Assembly: GCF_013402815.2 (NCBI RefSeq)
Contig: NZ_CP084880.1
Coordinates: 186,001 to 250,000, forward strand
Direction of reading: 5' to 3'
Length of the DNA: 64,000 bases
DNA from: Natrinema halophilum
Lineage (GTDB): Archaea; Halobacteriota; Halobacteria; Halobacteriales; Natrialbaceae
Shown here: positions 37,150 to 46,970 of the stretch, piece by piece
Numbering within the stretch: position 1 is the first letter of the stretch
Layout of the letters: the number at the start of each line of letters is the position of its first letter
Notes under the pieces: model-generated
The model's input: only the letters and a program-made list of their open reading frames with translations
Told to the model about the DNA's origin: nothing
Databases searched by the model: none
Program-made: the position numbers and the translations under genes

Positions 37150-37401
37150 ATCACGACGTCTTCTATGTTTCGAACGAGGATGGCAGCACGGTCGTTCGAA
37201 TCGATCGCTCGGGACGACGGTCGGACCCCTCACGACGAAGTCGACGCGGAAAACGGACTCAGACTGATACACTACGAGCCGCTTGCCGATCAGATACAAG
37301 ACGTACCCATCGTACTCGTTTCCCCCTTTATCAACAAACCGTATATCCTCGATCTCCATCCGGATCGAAGCGTCGTTCGTGTCCACCTCGAGGCAGGGTA
37401 G
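37150..37401 (+). pseudogene. phaC: PHA synthase (PhaC) N-terminal fragment
   Basis: From about 37150 the frame reads RTPHDEVDAENGLRLIHYEP and PIVLVSPFINKPYILDLHPD, then RSVVRVHLEAG and a stop. It matches the beginning of the PhaC catalytic domain, whose next residues are normally HDVYLIDWG. The nucleophile Cys region and the remaining 250 or so residues are missing, so this is a 5' fragment cut at the TAG near 37400. No PhaE or phasin gene is nearby. Confidence 0.78.
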
Positions 37402-37512
37402 ATACGATCAGTTGAATCGACGAGCGGCATCTGGTCATACAATTTGACTCTCACCGAGACGGCCCTCTACTAATTATGGTGCTGGTTGTAGAAAAGACAA
37501 CGGAGGGAACAA

Positions 37513-37935
37513 ATGCCCATTGAAAACCTCGCACGAAGCGACGTCGTTACAGCTTCGACAGACGATGCAATCCACGAACTCGCAGCAACCATGCAGGAGG
37601 AGGATGTCGGGAGCATCGTCATCACCGATGGTGATGCACCGGCCGGCATCGTCACTGACCGCGACCTGACGATGCACGTACTCGCTGAGGGAACCGACCC
37701 TGACGAAGTCGTTGCCGAAGACGTGATGTCGGAGGAGCTGCAGACGGTCGATCACGACGCTGGCTTTTCTGAAGCCGCCGGTCTGATGAGTGAACACGGC
37801 GTCCGACGACTTCCCGTTATGGATGCCGAAAGCAACCTGGCCGGTATCATCACGGTCGACGATTTAAACGAGTTACTCGCCGACGAACAGCAGGAACTAG
37901 CGGAAGTCATTCGGGCCCAACGACCTCCGTACTGA
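37513..37935 (+). CDS. CBS-domain pair protein
   Basis: A 140-aa Bateman module: repeat 1 at about 5-60 (IVITDGDAPAGIVTDRDLTM), repeat 2 at about 70-125 (VMSEELQTVDHDAGFSEAAG, VRRLPVMDAESNLAGIITVD), then a helical tail. GGAGG 9 bp before ATG 37513 is a Shine-Dalgarno match, unusual beside the mainly leaderless genes here. In this family the ligand is usually an adenine nucleotide. It sits in a run of stress-type genes; mycobacterial Hrp1 is a comparable hypoxia-induced CBS protein. Confidence 0.92.
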   Translation: MPIENLARSDVVTASTDDAIHELAATMQEEDVGSIVITDGDAPAGIVTDRDLTMHVLAEGTDPDEVVAEDVMSEELQTVDHDAGFSEAAGLMSEHGVRRLPVMDAESNLAGIITVDDLNELLADEQQELAEVIRAQRPPY

Positions 37936-38388
37936 TCGAAGGTCCTGTCCGAAAACCGACTCACCGTCATTCAATCCGGGCCTGCGAATGGCCAGGACTC
38001 TCGCTTTTGGGACGTGCCACCCCGTCCCAGGTGATTGTTCGCCGAATTTACGTGCCGATCTCCGAGGCCACACCCACCGGCTTCGCCCCTGGAAACCAGT
38101 CGACCACTCACCCGGCAGCACTGACGGCGTTCGGCCGTACCAGCCAAATATCCAACTAGATGTGCCAATCGAGTACCCTGCTACGTTAGTCCGATCAGTT
38201 ATGCTAATCAGTTATGCCGATCAGCACAGTAACCGTTACGCACTCGAAAGATCCGACCGCTGTCGGCTGAACGCCGCAGGGTCGTGACGACTGCTCGACG
38301 AAGGAGACCGTCGTAGTATACGGGGTGTCGTATCCAGCAAACGTTCAACTGGGCCTGGGTGAGGCGTACCGGTCACCGCCTCGCATCG
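37936..38388. other. Intergenic region, no gene seen
   Basis: 450 bp between a plus-strand and a minus-strand gene 3' end. No terminator-like hairpin or recognisable frame was found. Confidence 0.35.
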
Positions 38389-38880
38389 TCACTCCGACCG
38401 GTCATCGGTTGAATCCGTTTCGAACTCGGGCGGAAGTCCCATTTGTCTGATTCCGACCTGGTCTTCGATCCGGAACTGGTAGAGTTTGACGTTCTCCGAC
38501 GAGCTCGCCTGTTCGAACACGTCTGGTCGCCACCGCATCTCTATGGCGTCCTCGACGGCATCCCGTTCGCTCTCGGGAACGTTCTCGATCGGACCCGTAA
38601 GAAGAACGCTCGTCCAGTTGAACGGCGTATCCTGTCGGTACACGAGGAATCGAGCGGTATCCGCTCGGTCACTTAGTTCTTCTTTCCGGTTCTCGGTACT
38701 CCGAACGTACACAAAGTAAACTCGTGACTCTCCATCGTACCAAAAGGACAGCGGGCGCATACTCGGGGCACCTTCGGCCGGGAGCCCCAGGACTCCGACA
38801 CTCTGACTGGACAGAAACCCGTGGATCTGGTCGTCATCCATCCGATCTATACCGTAGTCACTGAGTTTATCGACCGGCAT
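38389..38880 (-). CDS. Pyridoxamine 5'-phosphate oxidase-like FMN-binding split-barrel protein
   Basis: A 163-aa protein from ATG 38880 (38883 is also possible). Split-barrel features are SVGVLGLPAEGAPSMRPLSF, WYDGESRVYFVYVRST, ARFLVYRQDTPFNWTSVLLT and a C-terminal YQFRIEDQVGIRQM. It probably binds FMN or F420 and reduces a small molecule; the exact substrate is open. A 13-bp palindrome lies 45 bp upstream. Confidence 0.85.
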   Translation of the reverse strand: MPVDKLSDYGIDRMDDDQIHGFLSSQSVGVLGLPAEGAPSMRPLSFWYDGESRVYFVYVRSTENRKEELSDRADTARFLVYRQDTPFNWTSVLLTGPIENVPESERDAVEDAIEMRWRPDVFEQASSSENVKLYQFRIEDQVGIRQMGLPPEFETDSTDDRSE

Positions 38881-38924
38881 CATCACCCAAGAGAACGGGG
38901 TCCACCTAAAGTGTTTGTCAATTG

Positions 38925-38937
38925 CCACACAATGTGG
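38925..38937. promoter_or_regulatory. Short palindrome upstream of the FMN-binding gene
   Basis: CCACACAATGTGG, perfect 5-bp arms around CAA, about 45 bp before the start codon on the minus strand. A possible operator; only one copy was noticed. Confidence 0.3.
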
Positions 38938-39081
38938 AACGTGCAGCACTGCTTCAGATTCTTCTGACAGACGGGGCGCGTCGGAGCGCTATCTGAAATA
39001 TCTGCCTACCCCAACTGGGAGGTTCTCATTCCACGTCCGACATCGGGCGATGAGTGGCCCGTCGGTTACCGTCAGGAGGTG

Positions 39082-39225
39082 TTATGCACCTTCCTGGAGG
39101 AACCTCCCTTCCTGTTCGTATATCGTGACCAGTTCCTCGACGAACTCTTCGATGGTCTCGTCGTCCTCGAGGTGGGCTTCCATTCGTTTCGCGAGGTCGT
39201 CATCGAGCTCTATCGTTCGGCCCAT
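39082..39225 (-). CDS. 47-aa DUF7557-type small protein
   Basis: ATG 39225 to TAA 39082 reads MGRTIELDDDLAKRMEAHLE, then DDETIEEFVEELVTIYEQEG and RFLQEGA. It is the compact strand-helix-helix pattern of a small haloarchaeal family resembling the ribbon-helix-helix antitoxin fold. It lies between the YjbQ and FMN-binding genes, same strand. Possibly DNA-binding, or the antitoxin half of a lost pair; no toxin gene is adjacent. Confidence 0.75.
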   Translation of the reverse strand: MGRTIELDDDLAKRMEAHLEDDETIEEFVEELVTIYEQEGRFLQEGA

Positions 39226-39256
39226 GAGAGACCATACCACTCGCAAGCGGCATAAA

Positions 39257-39661
39257 TTACTCCCCTACGCAGCCCTCGACCACGGTAACTTGGAGCCGAC
39301 GAGTTCTGGGACCATCACAATCGACGAACAGAATCGACTGCCACGTCCCGAGTGCGAGTTCTCCGCTACGGACCGGAATCGTGACGCTCTCACCGAGAAG
39401 CGTTGCGCGCAAATGAGCGTCCGCATTATCGTCGATTGAATCGTGTCCGTACCCCTCGTCTCGAGGAACGAGTCGCTCGAGGGCGTTCTTGATGTCCGAA
39501 CAAAGCCGTTCCTCGCGTTCGTTGACGATCACCCCGGCCGTTGTATGCGGGACGTACACGGTGCAGATACCGCGTTGCATCTCGCCGGCAACGATGTCCG
39601 CGACGTCCGACGTAACGTCGACGATGTCGACTCGGTCGTTGGACCGTACTTCGATAGCCAT
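39257..39661 (-). CDS. YjbQ/UPF0047 family protein (secondary thiamine-phosphate synthase type)
   Basis: A 134-aa protein, the usual family length. It has DVADIVAGEMQRGICTVYVP, the HTTAGVIVNE motif, GHDSIDDNADAHLRATLLG and LGTWQSILFVDCDGPR. Conserved His and Asp residues form the family's presumed metal site. ATG 39661 is chosen over a far-upstream start because it gives the family N-terminus. Some members show weak thiamine-phosphate synthase activity; the physiological role is unclear. Confidence 0.9.
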   Translation of the reverse strand: MAIEVRSNDRVDIVDVTSDVADIVAGEMQRGICTVYVPHTTAGVIVNEREERLCSDIKNALERLVPRDEGYGHDSIDDNADAHLRATLLGESVTIPVRSGELALGTWQSILFVDCDGPRTRRLQVTVVEGCVGE

Positions 39662-39926
39662 GTGAGCGGGTACGTGCGAATCACTAAAGATCCTATCCAC
39701 CGTCACGGCCGCACACCAGCGGAAAGCTTCGTGGTGGACAGCAGTCTCAGTCGTGATCATCGCTACCCGCCATCCGCCGAAAGGTTCACCGGGTGAGAGT
39801 CGGATACTGGATATCGGGGGAGTTGGGCCCATCGGCTGTTGGTCCCAGAACCGGCGGATACCAGTAGCGGTACATCACTCGGCTGAATTCCCGGCGAAAG
39901 GGAGCACGCGAGTCAGTCAGCGACCA

Positions 39927-40586
39927 TTAATGGCCGTTTTCGTGACTATGCCCGCCGTCGCCATCGTTTCGAACCATTTCGTTCAGTTCGTGAATCTTCT
40001 CCTGTGCTGTGTCAGACAGTTCGGATTGTGGTTCGGCCATGCCCGGATGGGAACCGAGGTCGGGATCGCCGACGACGACGCTTCCGATCATCCCCGAACG
40101 TTCGTGCGGACTGCAGTAATAGTCGTAGATACCTTCGGTTTCGAACGTGTGTTCGAAGGTCGTTTCCTGTTCAGATATCGTTCCGCTGTCCCAGGCCTCG
40201 GCATCGTCGGGAATCCGCTGGGGCCTATCGTTCGCGGACGCGTACGCGGTCGTCGTGTGACTTCCGCTCTCGAGGGTCCACGTAACCGACTCCCCGGGTT
40301 CGATTCGGACGACGTGGGGATCAAAATGGGTGCCCGAATCGTTCGTCAGCATCGTGACGTTGGCACCACCGGACGCGCCATCAGTTTCGTCAGTATCGCT
40401 TTCGTTTCCAGACTGATTGCCGTCCTCGTCCTCCTGGCCGTCATTTCCATCGGTTGGGGTGTCAGAATCCCCATCACTGCTGTCATCGTCCGCTGGGTCG
40501 TCGCTGCCGCCCAGACAACCAGCAAGACCGGCTACGGTCACACCGCCAACTATACCAAGTATACTCCGTCGAGATCGATCATTCAT
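39927..40586 (-). CDS. Halocyanin-like blue copper lipoprotein
   Basis: A 219-aa exported lipoprotein. A Tat-like N-terminus (NDRSRRSILGIVGG) ends in the lipobox LAGC. A Ser/Asp/Gly-rich linker of about 50 residues then leads to a plastocyanin domain with copper ligands in ESGSHTTTAY (His) and YYCSPHERSGM (Cys, His, Met). A His-rich tail (GGHSHENGH) follows. It carries electrons at the outer face of the membrane. Start at ATG 40586 keeps the Arg-Arg pair near the N-terminus. Confidence 0.9.
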   Translation of the reverse strand: MNDRSRRSILGIVGGVTVAGLAGCLGGSDDPADDDSSDGDSDTPTDGNDGQEDEDGNQSGNESDTDETDGASGGANVTMLTNDSGTHFDPHVVRIEPGESVTWTLESGSHTTTAYASANDRPQRIPDDAEAWDSGTISEQETTFEHTFETEGIYDYYCSPHERSGMIGSVVVGDPDLGSHPGMAEPQSELSDTAQEKIHELNEMVRNDGDGGHSHENGH

Positions 40587-40790
40587 TTTGATCGGCAACA
40601 TAGCGGTGTGGCCAGTATGACTTCCTTATTCGGAGTATAAGACGATATCCGTATTTCCACCGGTGACCACACGGTTGTGTAGCGGCCTCTCCGCCGGGAA
40701 TACGTTCGCCCGTGTCGATAATAGTCATCATTGTTTAACACTTCGATGCCGAAAGGGGGCACTCGAACTGTTGGACTGTCGTCGGTCACG

Positions 40791-42014
40791 TCACGGTCCG
40801 TTCTCTGTGCTGTATTCCCACGAATCGGTATAGGATTCGTACAGTCGCCGAATCATCCCGATTTCAGAGACGAGTTTGACCGCGGTCATCGGCCGACTCG
40901 TGACGCGGCGAATGACGACCGCAGGTCGACGGGTTATATTGTCGATAGTCAGCCCGTCGAGCGTCTCTGCAACCGCGGCCAACAGTTCGGGATTCTCGTG
41001 TTCGACCCACACACCGCGCATCAGATGAGCCAGTCTGTATTCCGATTGCATCAGTTCGTACAGTGCTCGCGGATACAGAGACTCGTTCCCGTCCGCGATT
41101 AGGTCGGTGAGGAGATATGCCGATCTGATCCCCTGACAGATGCCTTCCCCCTGATATCGATTGGCAATCCCGGCCGCGTCACCGACGAGAAAGACGTTCT
41201 GTTCGGGGTAATACGCAGTTTCGGGGTCGAGGCTCGGTCCTTTCGGGATGGTGGCGATGTTTACTCGCTCTCGCTCCGGTATCGGAACCACGTTCCGCTC
41301 GGCCGCGGATTCGAAAGCGGCAAAATAATCATCCGGTCGCCTGTTACCCGCCCACCCAATCCCGACGTTCGCATGGCGATCTGACTTCGGGAACGACCAC
41401 GAGTAGCCGACGTATCCCTCGAAAAAGATCCGCGGCTGGTTCACGTACGACGAGAAGTCGCCTTCGACTGTTGCGTTGAGAGCAACCATGTCACCCGTGT
41501 ATTCCCGCGTTTTCCCCTTCGATTTGAGAGTCAGAGAGGGTTGTCCCGATGCATCGACGACGTAGTCGTGTAACGCGACGATGTCCTCGTACTCATCCGG
41601 AGAAATGGATCGACCGGTACGGAATTCGACGCCCTGCGATGCAAGCCATTCCGCCCATCGACGTTCGACGACGTCTCGTTCACAGATGTATCCAGAATCG
41701 CATCGCAGATTCGATGTCGTCAATGGGTTCGTCTCAGGAGGGCGATCAGTATCGGCGTAGACGCGGAGTTGGAACCCGTCTATATCGTTGACAAATCCGT
41801 TCTCAGGCGTCTTCTCGAGCGGTATCAGCGCCGCGTTATTTATCGCCTCGCCACAATCGACCCGCTTCTCCTCGTATCCTTGACGCTCGTAGACTATCAC
41901 TCGGGAGATCGACGGTACGTCGTTTAATCCCGTCGCCGCAGCGAGACCGGAAACGGAACCGCCGATAACTGCTGCTGTAGACTGACTCCCTGTCATCGGT
42001 TCGTTTTCCCTCAT
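40791..42014 (-). CDS. Geranylgeranyl-reductase-family FAD-dependent oxidoreductase
   Basis: About 407 aa. The N-terminal FAD site AAVIGGSVSGLAAATGL is a variant GxGxxG, followed by VDCGEAINNAALIP in place of the usual substrate loop. A second FAD motif is NVFLVGDAAGIANRYQGEGI. The family includes archaeal lipid (digeranylgeranyl) reductases and halogenase-like enzymes. ATG 42014 fits a CTATTAC TATA-like box at about -27; 41996 and 42032 are alternatives. It is likely a prenyl-chain or small-lipid reductase. Confidence 0.85.
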   Translation of the reverse strand: MRENEPMTGSQSTAAVIGGSVSGLAAATGLNDVPSISRVIVYERQGYEEKRVDCGEAINNAALIPLEKTPENGFVNDIDGFQLRVYADTDRPPETNPLTTSNLRCDSGYICERDVVERRWAEWLASQGVEFRTGRSISPDEYEDIVALHDYVVDASGQPSLTLKSKGKTREYTGDMVALNATVEGDFSSYVNQPRIFFEGYVGYSWSFPKSDRHANVGIGWAGNRRPDDYFAAFESAAERNVVPIPERERVNIATIPKGPSLDPETAYYPEQNVFLVGDAAGIANRYQGEGICQGIRSAYLLTDLIADGNESLYPRALYELMQSEYRLAHLMRGVWVEHENPELLAAVAETLDGLTIDNITRRPAVVIRRVTSRPMTAVKLVSEIGMIRRLYESYTDSWEYSTENGP

Positions 42015-43258
42015 CGGTACAAAGCATCCCAACAGTAATAGAGATACCAGATACCGACTTCGACCGTATCACCCGGTTCTCCAACTCGACACGGTAGTTC
42101 GGTGGACCGAAATCGCCAGCGGCTAACCAGTGTTCTCTCACGGGGCTCGAGCGAACCGATATCACAGTTGTACGGAAAAACTAAATAGATCGGTACCGCT
42201 CACTCCCTCACCGTCAACACCAGTCGGCCCTGAGAGAAGTTTCACGCCATTTCGTCGCCGTCTGACGGAGTCTGACACGGTATGACGGAAAGATCACATG
42301 TCACCAGCGATCCTTGCAGAAGGTAATCCGGTTGCTTCATCCCCGTTTTAAAAGAGTCAGAGTCTCTATAGACCGTTACAGTGACATAACAGCTTTCGCG
42401 ACCGCGCGAACCGGGCTCGCCTCGAGTAACTGATAGAGACGTCGATTTGACGATCGGAGAGGGTATCCACGCGATCTTGTCGACAGACGCCGCCGACGGT
42501 GTATGACGTCCTCATCAGGTCTCGATGCCACGATGTCTTCGTCGTCCACAGCTCTTCACGAACGCTCCGCAACCGCGACCGCACTCGACATCCAACCGAA
42601 TTCGACGAACGCGACACAGCGGCGACTGCTACTCTCCTCGAGACGGAGCGATAGTGATTCCAGATCCCTTCGATACTCCCAATCGGGTACGGCTTCCGGC
42701 TACTGAACGCGATCGAGACGGACAGCCTCGTCGATCACCACGCTCATCGTACCGGTTCGTGGCGCCCGTACCGTCCCTGAGGAACCCGACGAAACGGTGG
42801 AGATCCCCCCGAAACTCGCCTAAGAGAAGCGGCGAAGAGTCCACGGAAACTCGCCCAGGAGTGGACGTTCGATACGGGAAGTGACTGTCCGGTGCGGGCG
42901 GAACAGTAGCGTCTCACGATCGGACCCACGTCGGCCGGCCAGCGCTCGAATACCGAGCCACCGTCATTGCGCTCACCGAACGGGTCCAGGCGACGCCACA
43001 ATCACCAGCCGCGAAGCAATCGACCGTATGGGGAGAGGCATCGGACGACGACTCCTCTGTGCTCATATCGGCTACTCGATCGAACCGAGGCGAGCGCATA
43101 CCTATCGTCTCCAGCTGAGGCAAGCCCAATTTCTAGTAATCAATATTCGTACACGTATATCGTTTTCAGTCTGAGCCGCCATGCTATACGGCCGATATCT
43201 ACTGTTTTCTAACCGTTCCGGCACAACGGGTTTAACGACGAACGGAGACACGTCATAC
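42015..43258. other. 1.2-kb region without recognisable genes
   Basis: Frames on both strands are Arg- and Ser-rich and overlap each other without a coding pattern. GC content is high, unlike the AT-rich decayed stretches elsewhere, so it may be an older relic. GTTTAA near 43230 is the likely gapA promoter. Confidence 0.4.
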
Positions 43259-44332
43259 ATGGGGACCCATTCACACAGCAATGTCACAGGATCGGGCGAA
43301 ACGCTCCGAATCGGGCTCAACGGATTCGGGCGGATCGGTCGGACAGTCTTACGTGCGTCGCTGTCCGACGACGACATCCAAATCGTCGCCGTCAACGACG
43401 TTATGGACGACGACGATATGGAGTATCTACTCCGATACGACTCGGTTCACGGACGGCTCGACGACGTTACCCGTCGGGGAGACACCCTCTTCGTCGGCTC
43501 TCGAGAGATCCGATTGCTTTCCGAGCACGACCCGTCGAGACTTCCGTGGGACGACCTCGAAGTCGACATCGTCTTCGAGGCGACCGGCCTGTTCCAGACG
43601 TACGACGAGGCAGCCCAGCATCTGGAAGCCGGTGCCGATACGGTCATCATCTCGGCCCCGCCGAAAGGCGAGACGGAAATACCGATGTTCGTCTACGGAG
43701 TCAATCACGAGGAGTACGACGGCGCAGACGTCATCTCGAACGCTTCCTGTACGACGAACTCCGTCGCGCCGGTCGTAAAGGTACTCGACGAGGCGTTCGG
43801 CATCGACTCCGGCCTGCTCATGACCGTTCACGCCTATACCGGGAGCCAGGGTTTGGTCGACGGCCCGCTCGACAAACGCCGCCGTGGCCGCGCGGCCGCC
43901 GAAAACATCGTTCCAACGACGACCGGTGCTGCGATAGCCGCCACCGAAGTCGTACCCGAACTCGAGGGCAAACTCGACGGAATGGCGATGCGCGTCCCGG
44001 TTCCAGACGGATCGATTACCGACCTCACCATCAATCTCGAAACCGACGTCACGAAAGACGAGCTGGCTGATGCCATTCGCAACGCCGCCGACGGCGAACT
44101 CGCGGGTGTTCTCGGGTATACGGACGAAGAGATCGTCTCACGGGACGTCATCGGACTACCCTTCCCCTCGTACGTCGACCTCGAATCCGTGATGGTCGTC
44201 GCCGACGACCTCGTGAAGGTCCTGACGTGGTACGACAACGAGTACGGCTTCTCGGTGCAGATGATGAAACTCGCGAAGTACGTCGCAACCCGAAGCGAAA
44301 CTATCGATACCGGAGAAGCGATCGCGCACTGA
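43259..44332 (+). CDS. gapA: Type I glyceraldehyde-3-phosphate dehydrogenase
   Basis: 357 aa. It has the NAD-binding RIGLNGFGRIGRTVLRAS, catalytic Cys in SNASCTTNSVAPVVKVLDE, the phosphate site TVHAYTGSQGLVDGP, RRGRAAAENIVPTTTGAA and the C-terminal WYDNEYGFS. ATG 43259 is preferred since GTTTAA lies about 27 bp before it. This is the bacterial-type phosphorylating enzyme found in haloarchaea. pgk follows 42 bp later, so the pair forms a two-gene operon for the lower glycolytic or gluconeogenic triose steps. Confidence 0.96.
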   Translation: MGTHSHSNVTGSGETLRIGLNGFGRIGRTVLRASLSDDDIQIVAVNDVMDDDDMEYLLRYDSVHGRLDDVTRRGDTLFVGSREIRLLSEHDPSRLPWDDLEVDIVFEATGLFQTYDEAAQHLEAGADTVIISAPPKGETEIPMFVYGVNHEEYDGADVISNASCTTNSVAPVVKVLDEAFGIDSGLLMTVHAYTGSQGLVDGPLDKRRRGRAAAENIVPTTTGAAIAATEVVPELEGKLDGMAMRVPVPDGSITDLTINLETDVTKDELADAIRNAADGELAGVLGYTDEEIVSRDVIGLPFPSYVDLESVMVVADDLVKVLTWYDNEYGFSVQMMKLAKYVATRSETIDTGEAIAH

Positions 44333-44374
44333 CGACGTCCGTGGACGACGGCGGCTCCCTCGCATCTCCATCCC

Positions 44375-45607
44375 ATGACCACGTTTCGAACTATCGACGA
44401 CCTCGACTCGAATCAGCGGCTACTGGCACGTATCGACGTCAACGCGCCCGTCGAGGACGGAATCGTACAGGCCAATCGTCGGTTCGCCCGCCACGCCAAG
44501 ACGATCCTGGAACTGCTTGACGACGATCACGCGATCGCTCTCCTCGCCCATCAGGGGAGACCGGGCCGTAACACGTTCGTCTCTCTCGAGCAACACGCCG
44601 GAATCCTCGGCGATTACGTCGATCAGACTGTCGATTTCGTCGCCGACACCTACGGAACGGACGCTCTCGTGGCGATCGAGGAGCTCGAATCGGATGACGT
44701 ACTCCTTCTCGAGAACGTGCGTATGTGCGACGGCGAACTGCCCGAGGAAGAGCCGTCGGTCAAAGCAGAAACCGAGTTCGTTCGGACGCTCGCACCGATG
44801 TTCGACGCGTACGTCGGCGACGCATACTCGACCGCCCACCGCTCTCACGCCTCGATCGTCGGTTTCCCGCACGTTATGGATGCCTATGCGGGTCGCGTGA
44901 TGGAACACGAATACTCGGCAAACTCCGCCATCCGGGAACGATCATTCGACGGCACTGTGACGATGATCCTCGGCGGCAGGAAAGCCGAAGACGCTATCCC
45001 GATCATCGAACGGGTCGCCGACACCGTCGACCAGTTCTGTCTCGGTGGCATCGTCGGGGAACTCTTCTTGCGGGCCAGCGGCTCCGACGTCGGATACGAC
45101 GTCGAGGGAACGACGCTCTTCGATCATCAGTGGGAAGACCACCACGAGACGATCGAACGCGTGCTCGCGGCGTACGGTCACCGTCTGTTCCTTCCGATCG
45201 ACCTCGCCTTCGAGGACGAAAACGGAACGCGCACGGAAACGCCCGTCGAAGGCATCACGAAGAAAACATCCTTTCTCGACATCGGCTCCGAAACGGCCGA
45301 ACGCTACGCCGATCTCGTCTCCGACTCCGCTGCAGTCTTCGTCAAAGGAGCACTCGGCGTCTTCGAGGACGAACGATTCGCCGACGGTACCGTCGATGTT
45401 CTCTCAGCTATCGCCGACACGGACTGCTTCTCGGTCGTCGGTGGTGGAGACACCTCTCGTTCGATCGAACTGTACGAACTAGACGAGAACGACTTCTCCC
45501 GAGTCTCGATCGCTGGCGGGGCATACACACGCGCGCTTACTGGAGACCCACTCATCGGTATCGAGGTACTCGATCCAAATCGGAACGGGGAGGTGACGAA
45601 TCACTAA
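44375..45607 (+). CDS. pgk: Phosphoglycerate kinase
   Basis: A 410-aa haloarchaeal-type enzyme. The N-domain has LLARIDVNAPVEDG, ALLAHQGRPGR and LLLENVRMCDGELP. The C-domain has MILGGRKAEDAIPIIE, VFVKGALGVFEDERF and the nucleotide loop VVGGGDTSRSIEL. It transfers phosphate between 1,3-bisphosphoglycerate and ADP, directly after gapA. Whether this pair is the organism's only one or an accessory copy cannot be told from the window. Confidence 0.96.
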   Translation: MTTFRTIDDLDSNQRLLARIDVNAPVEDGIVQANRRFARHAKTILELLDDDHAIALLAHQGRPGRNTFVSLEQHAGILGDYVDQTVDFVADTYGTDALVAIEELESDDVLLLENVRMCDGELPEEEPSVKAETEFVRTLAPMFDAYVGDAYSTAHRSHASIVGFPHVMDAYAGRVMEHEYSANSAIRERSFDGTVTMILGGRKAEDAIPIIERVADTVDQFCLGGIVGELFLRASGSDVGYDVEGTTLFDHQWEDHHETIERVLAAYGHRLFLPIDLAFEDENGTRTETPVEGITKKTSFLDIGSETAERYADLVSDSAAVFVKGALGVFEDERFADGTVDVLSAIADTDCFSVVGGGDTSRSIELYELDENDFSRVSIAGGAYTRALTGDPLIGIEVLDPNRNGEVTNH

Positions 45608-45992
45608 CGTCGGGACGTCGGGGGGATCAAATCAGCGGATGCGGAGCGACGTTGTTCCGCGCGAGGATGTCCACAAGCCGTTTTGGACGACGGATCGGCT
45701 CAAAAACGGTGACGCCAACGGGAACGAGGAACGGACGAAAATCGCCTACCGGACGGCCCCACCATCGGTGCTTGCGACCCGAAAGGCCGCGAAAATAGCG
45801 AGCGTGCTGGGTTCGGACCATGTCGATCGATGAACCGGGGTGAGTCTGTGCGGCACACAACTGGATCAGAGCCGGGGTGATTCGCATGCGGGGGTTCTCG
45901 AACCAGCCCCCAGTACGGTCCCACAGACGACAATCGGACCGTCCCGATGCTCCATCACGAATTACGACTTCGACACAGGGAGGATGAAATGG
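45608..45992. other. Intergenic region, no gene seen
   Basis: 385 bp between the 3' ends of pgk and the convergent hsp20 gene. No clear frame or hairpin. Confidence 0.35.
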
Positions 45993-46442
45993 CTATTCGA
46001 CCTCGATCCTGTGGCTGCCGATATCACTCGGCTGTCTTTTCGGGAGCGTAAGCGTGAGCACACCGTTGTTGTACGCCGCACTCACGTTCTCCTCGTCGAC
46101 TGGTTCCGGAAGTCGAACGGAGCGACTGATCGACCTGTGCGCGCGTTCGCTTTTGATGTACAGTTCCTCCTGTTCTTCGGTCGTCTCGTCGCGTTCTGCC
46201 GTGACGTGTAGCGTGTTATTCGAGAGACGAACGTCGATGTCGTCGCTTTCGAAGCCCGGAACGTCCGCTGTAAGCACGAATTCGTCCCCATGATCGACCA
46301 GATCTATCCCCATCGTTGTCATTTCCGACTCGGAGAGCCCGAATCGCTCACGGTCCCACATTCTCGTAATGTTCTCGAACTGTTGCTGTAACCGGTGGAG
46401 TTGCTTTTCAAACCCGTCGAACGGGTCACTTTCATCAGTCAT
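45993..46442 (-). CDS. Small heat shock protein Hsp20
   Basis: A 149-aa alpha-crystallin chaperone: an N-terminal helical segment (FEKQLHRLQQQFENI), then the crystallin domain (DEFVLTADVPGFESDDIDVR to SISRSVRLPEPVDEENVSAA) with NNGVLTLTLPK near the end. ATG 46442 gives the usual haloarchaeal length; longer frames upstream have no family resemblance. It binds unfolding proteins under stress and belongs with the neighbouring UspA, CBS and DUF2267 genes. Confidence 0.93.
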   Translation of the reverse strand: MTDESDPFDGFEKQLHRLQQQFENITRMWDRERFGLSESEMTTMGIDLVDHGDEFVLTADVPGFESDDIDVRLSNNTLHVTAERDETTEEQEELYIKSERAHRSISRSVRLPEPVDEENVSAAYNNGVLTLTLPKRQPSDIGSHRIEVE

Positions 46443-46970
46443 AACACTTCTCACGGGCGCTCTAGTGCCCATTGAGTGGGCCATTCGTGGTGGGTTAAAA
46501 CTTCCCCGTGAAGGAGAGCTACCCGTCTTCAATCCAGGGAACGCCGACGACCTCTCGCCAGTACTGAACCGCCTCGGATCATGTCGGTCAAACGGCCTTC
46601 GTCCCGTTGTCATCGCGGAAGATCGAAAACTTGCCGAACGACTCCGAGGCACTCGGCCTGCCCTGCCTGTAGATCACCATACAGTCGACTCGTGTAGCCG
46701 ATCGACCCCGGTTTGCATTCAGAATTTGGTCCAGTTGGACGAAACAGCCGATTTTCTGACTCGGTGATATTAATATGGTGTTTCCAGATTCGTTCAGCCA
46801 TTTTACAGGGGAGGGATAGAACGAATAATGGGGATAGTACATTTCCAATGACCGAGTTCAGCTTCGTGTCGGTGCGATGGGTATACTTCCGTTCACGAAC
46901 TCTTTTCAGCGACGGGTAGGATTCCATCACCGAACCACAGGAATTTAGCCCACGATGGAATACGGGCCGT
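46443..46970. other. Divergent promoter region, no gene seen
   Basis: 530 bp between the divergent hsp20 and dph6-like genes. Several T/A-rich patches occur, but no coding pattern on either strand. Confidence 0.35.

Noticed and set aside
42366-43129. Several 70-120 codon frames in the gap before gapA
   Set aside because: They overlap on both strands, are Arg/Ser-rich and resemble no family. Consistent with chance frames in high-GC noncoding DNA.
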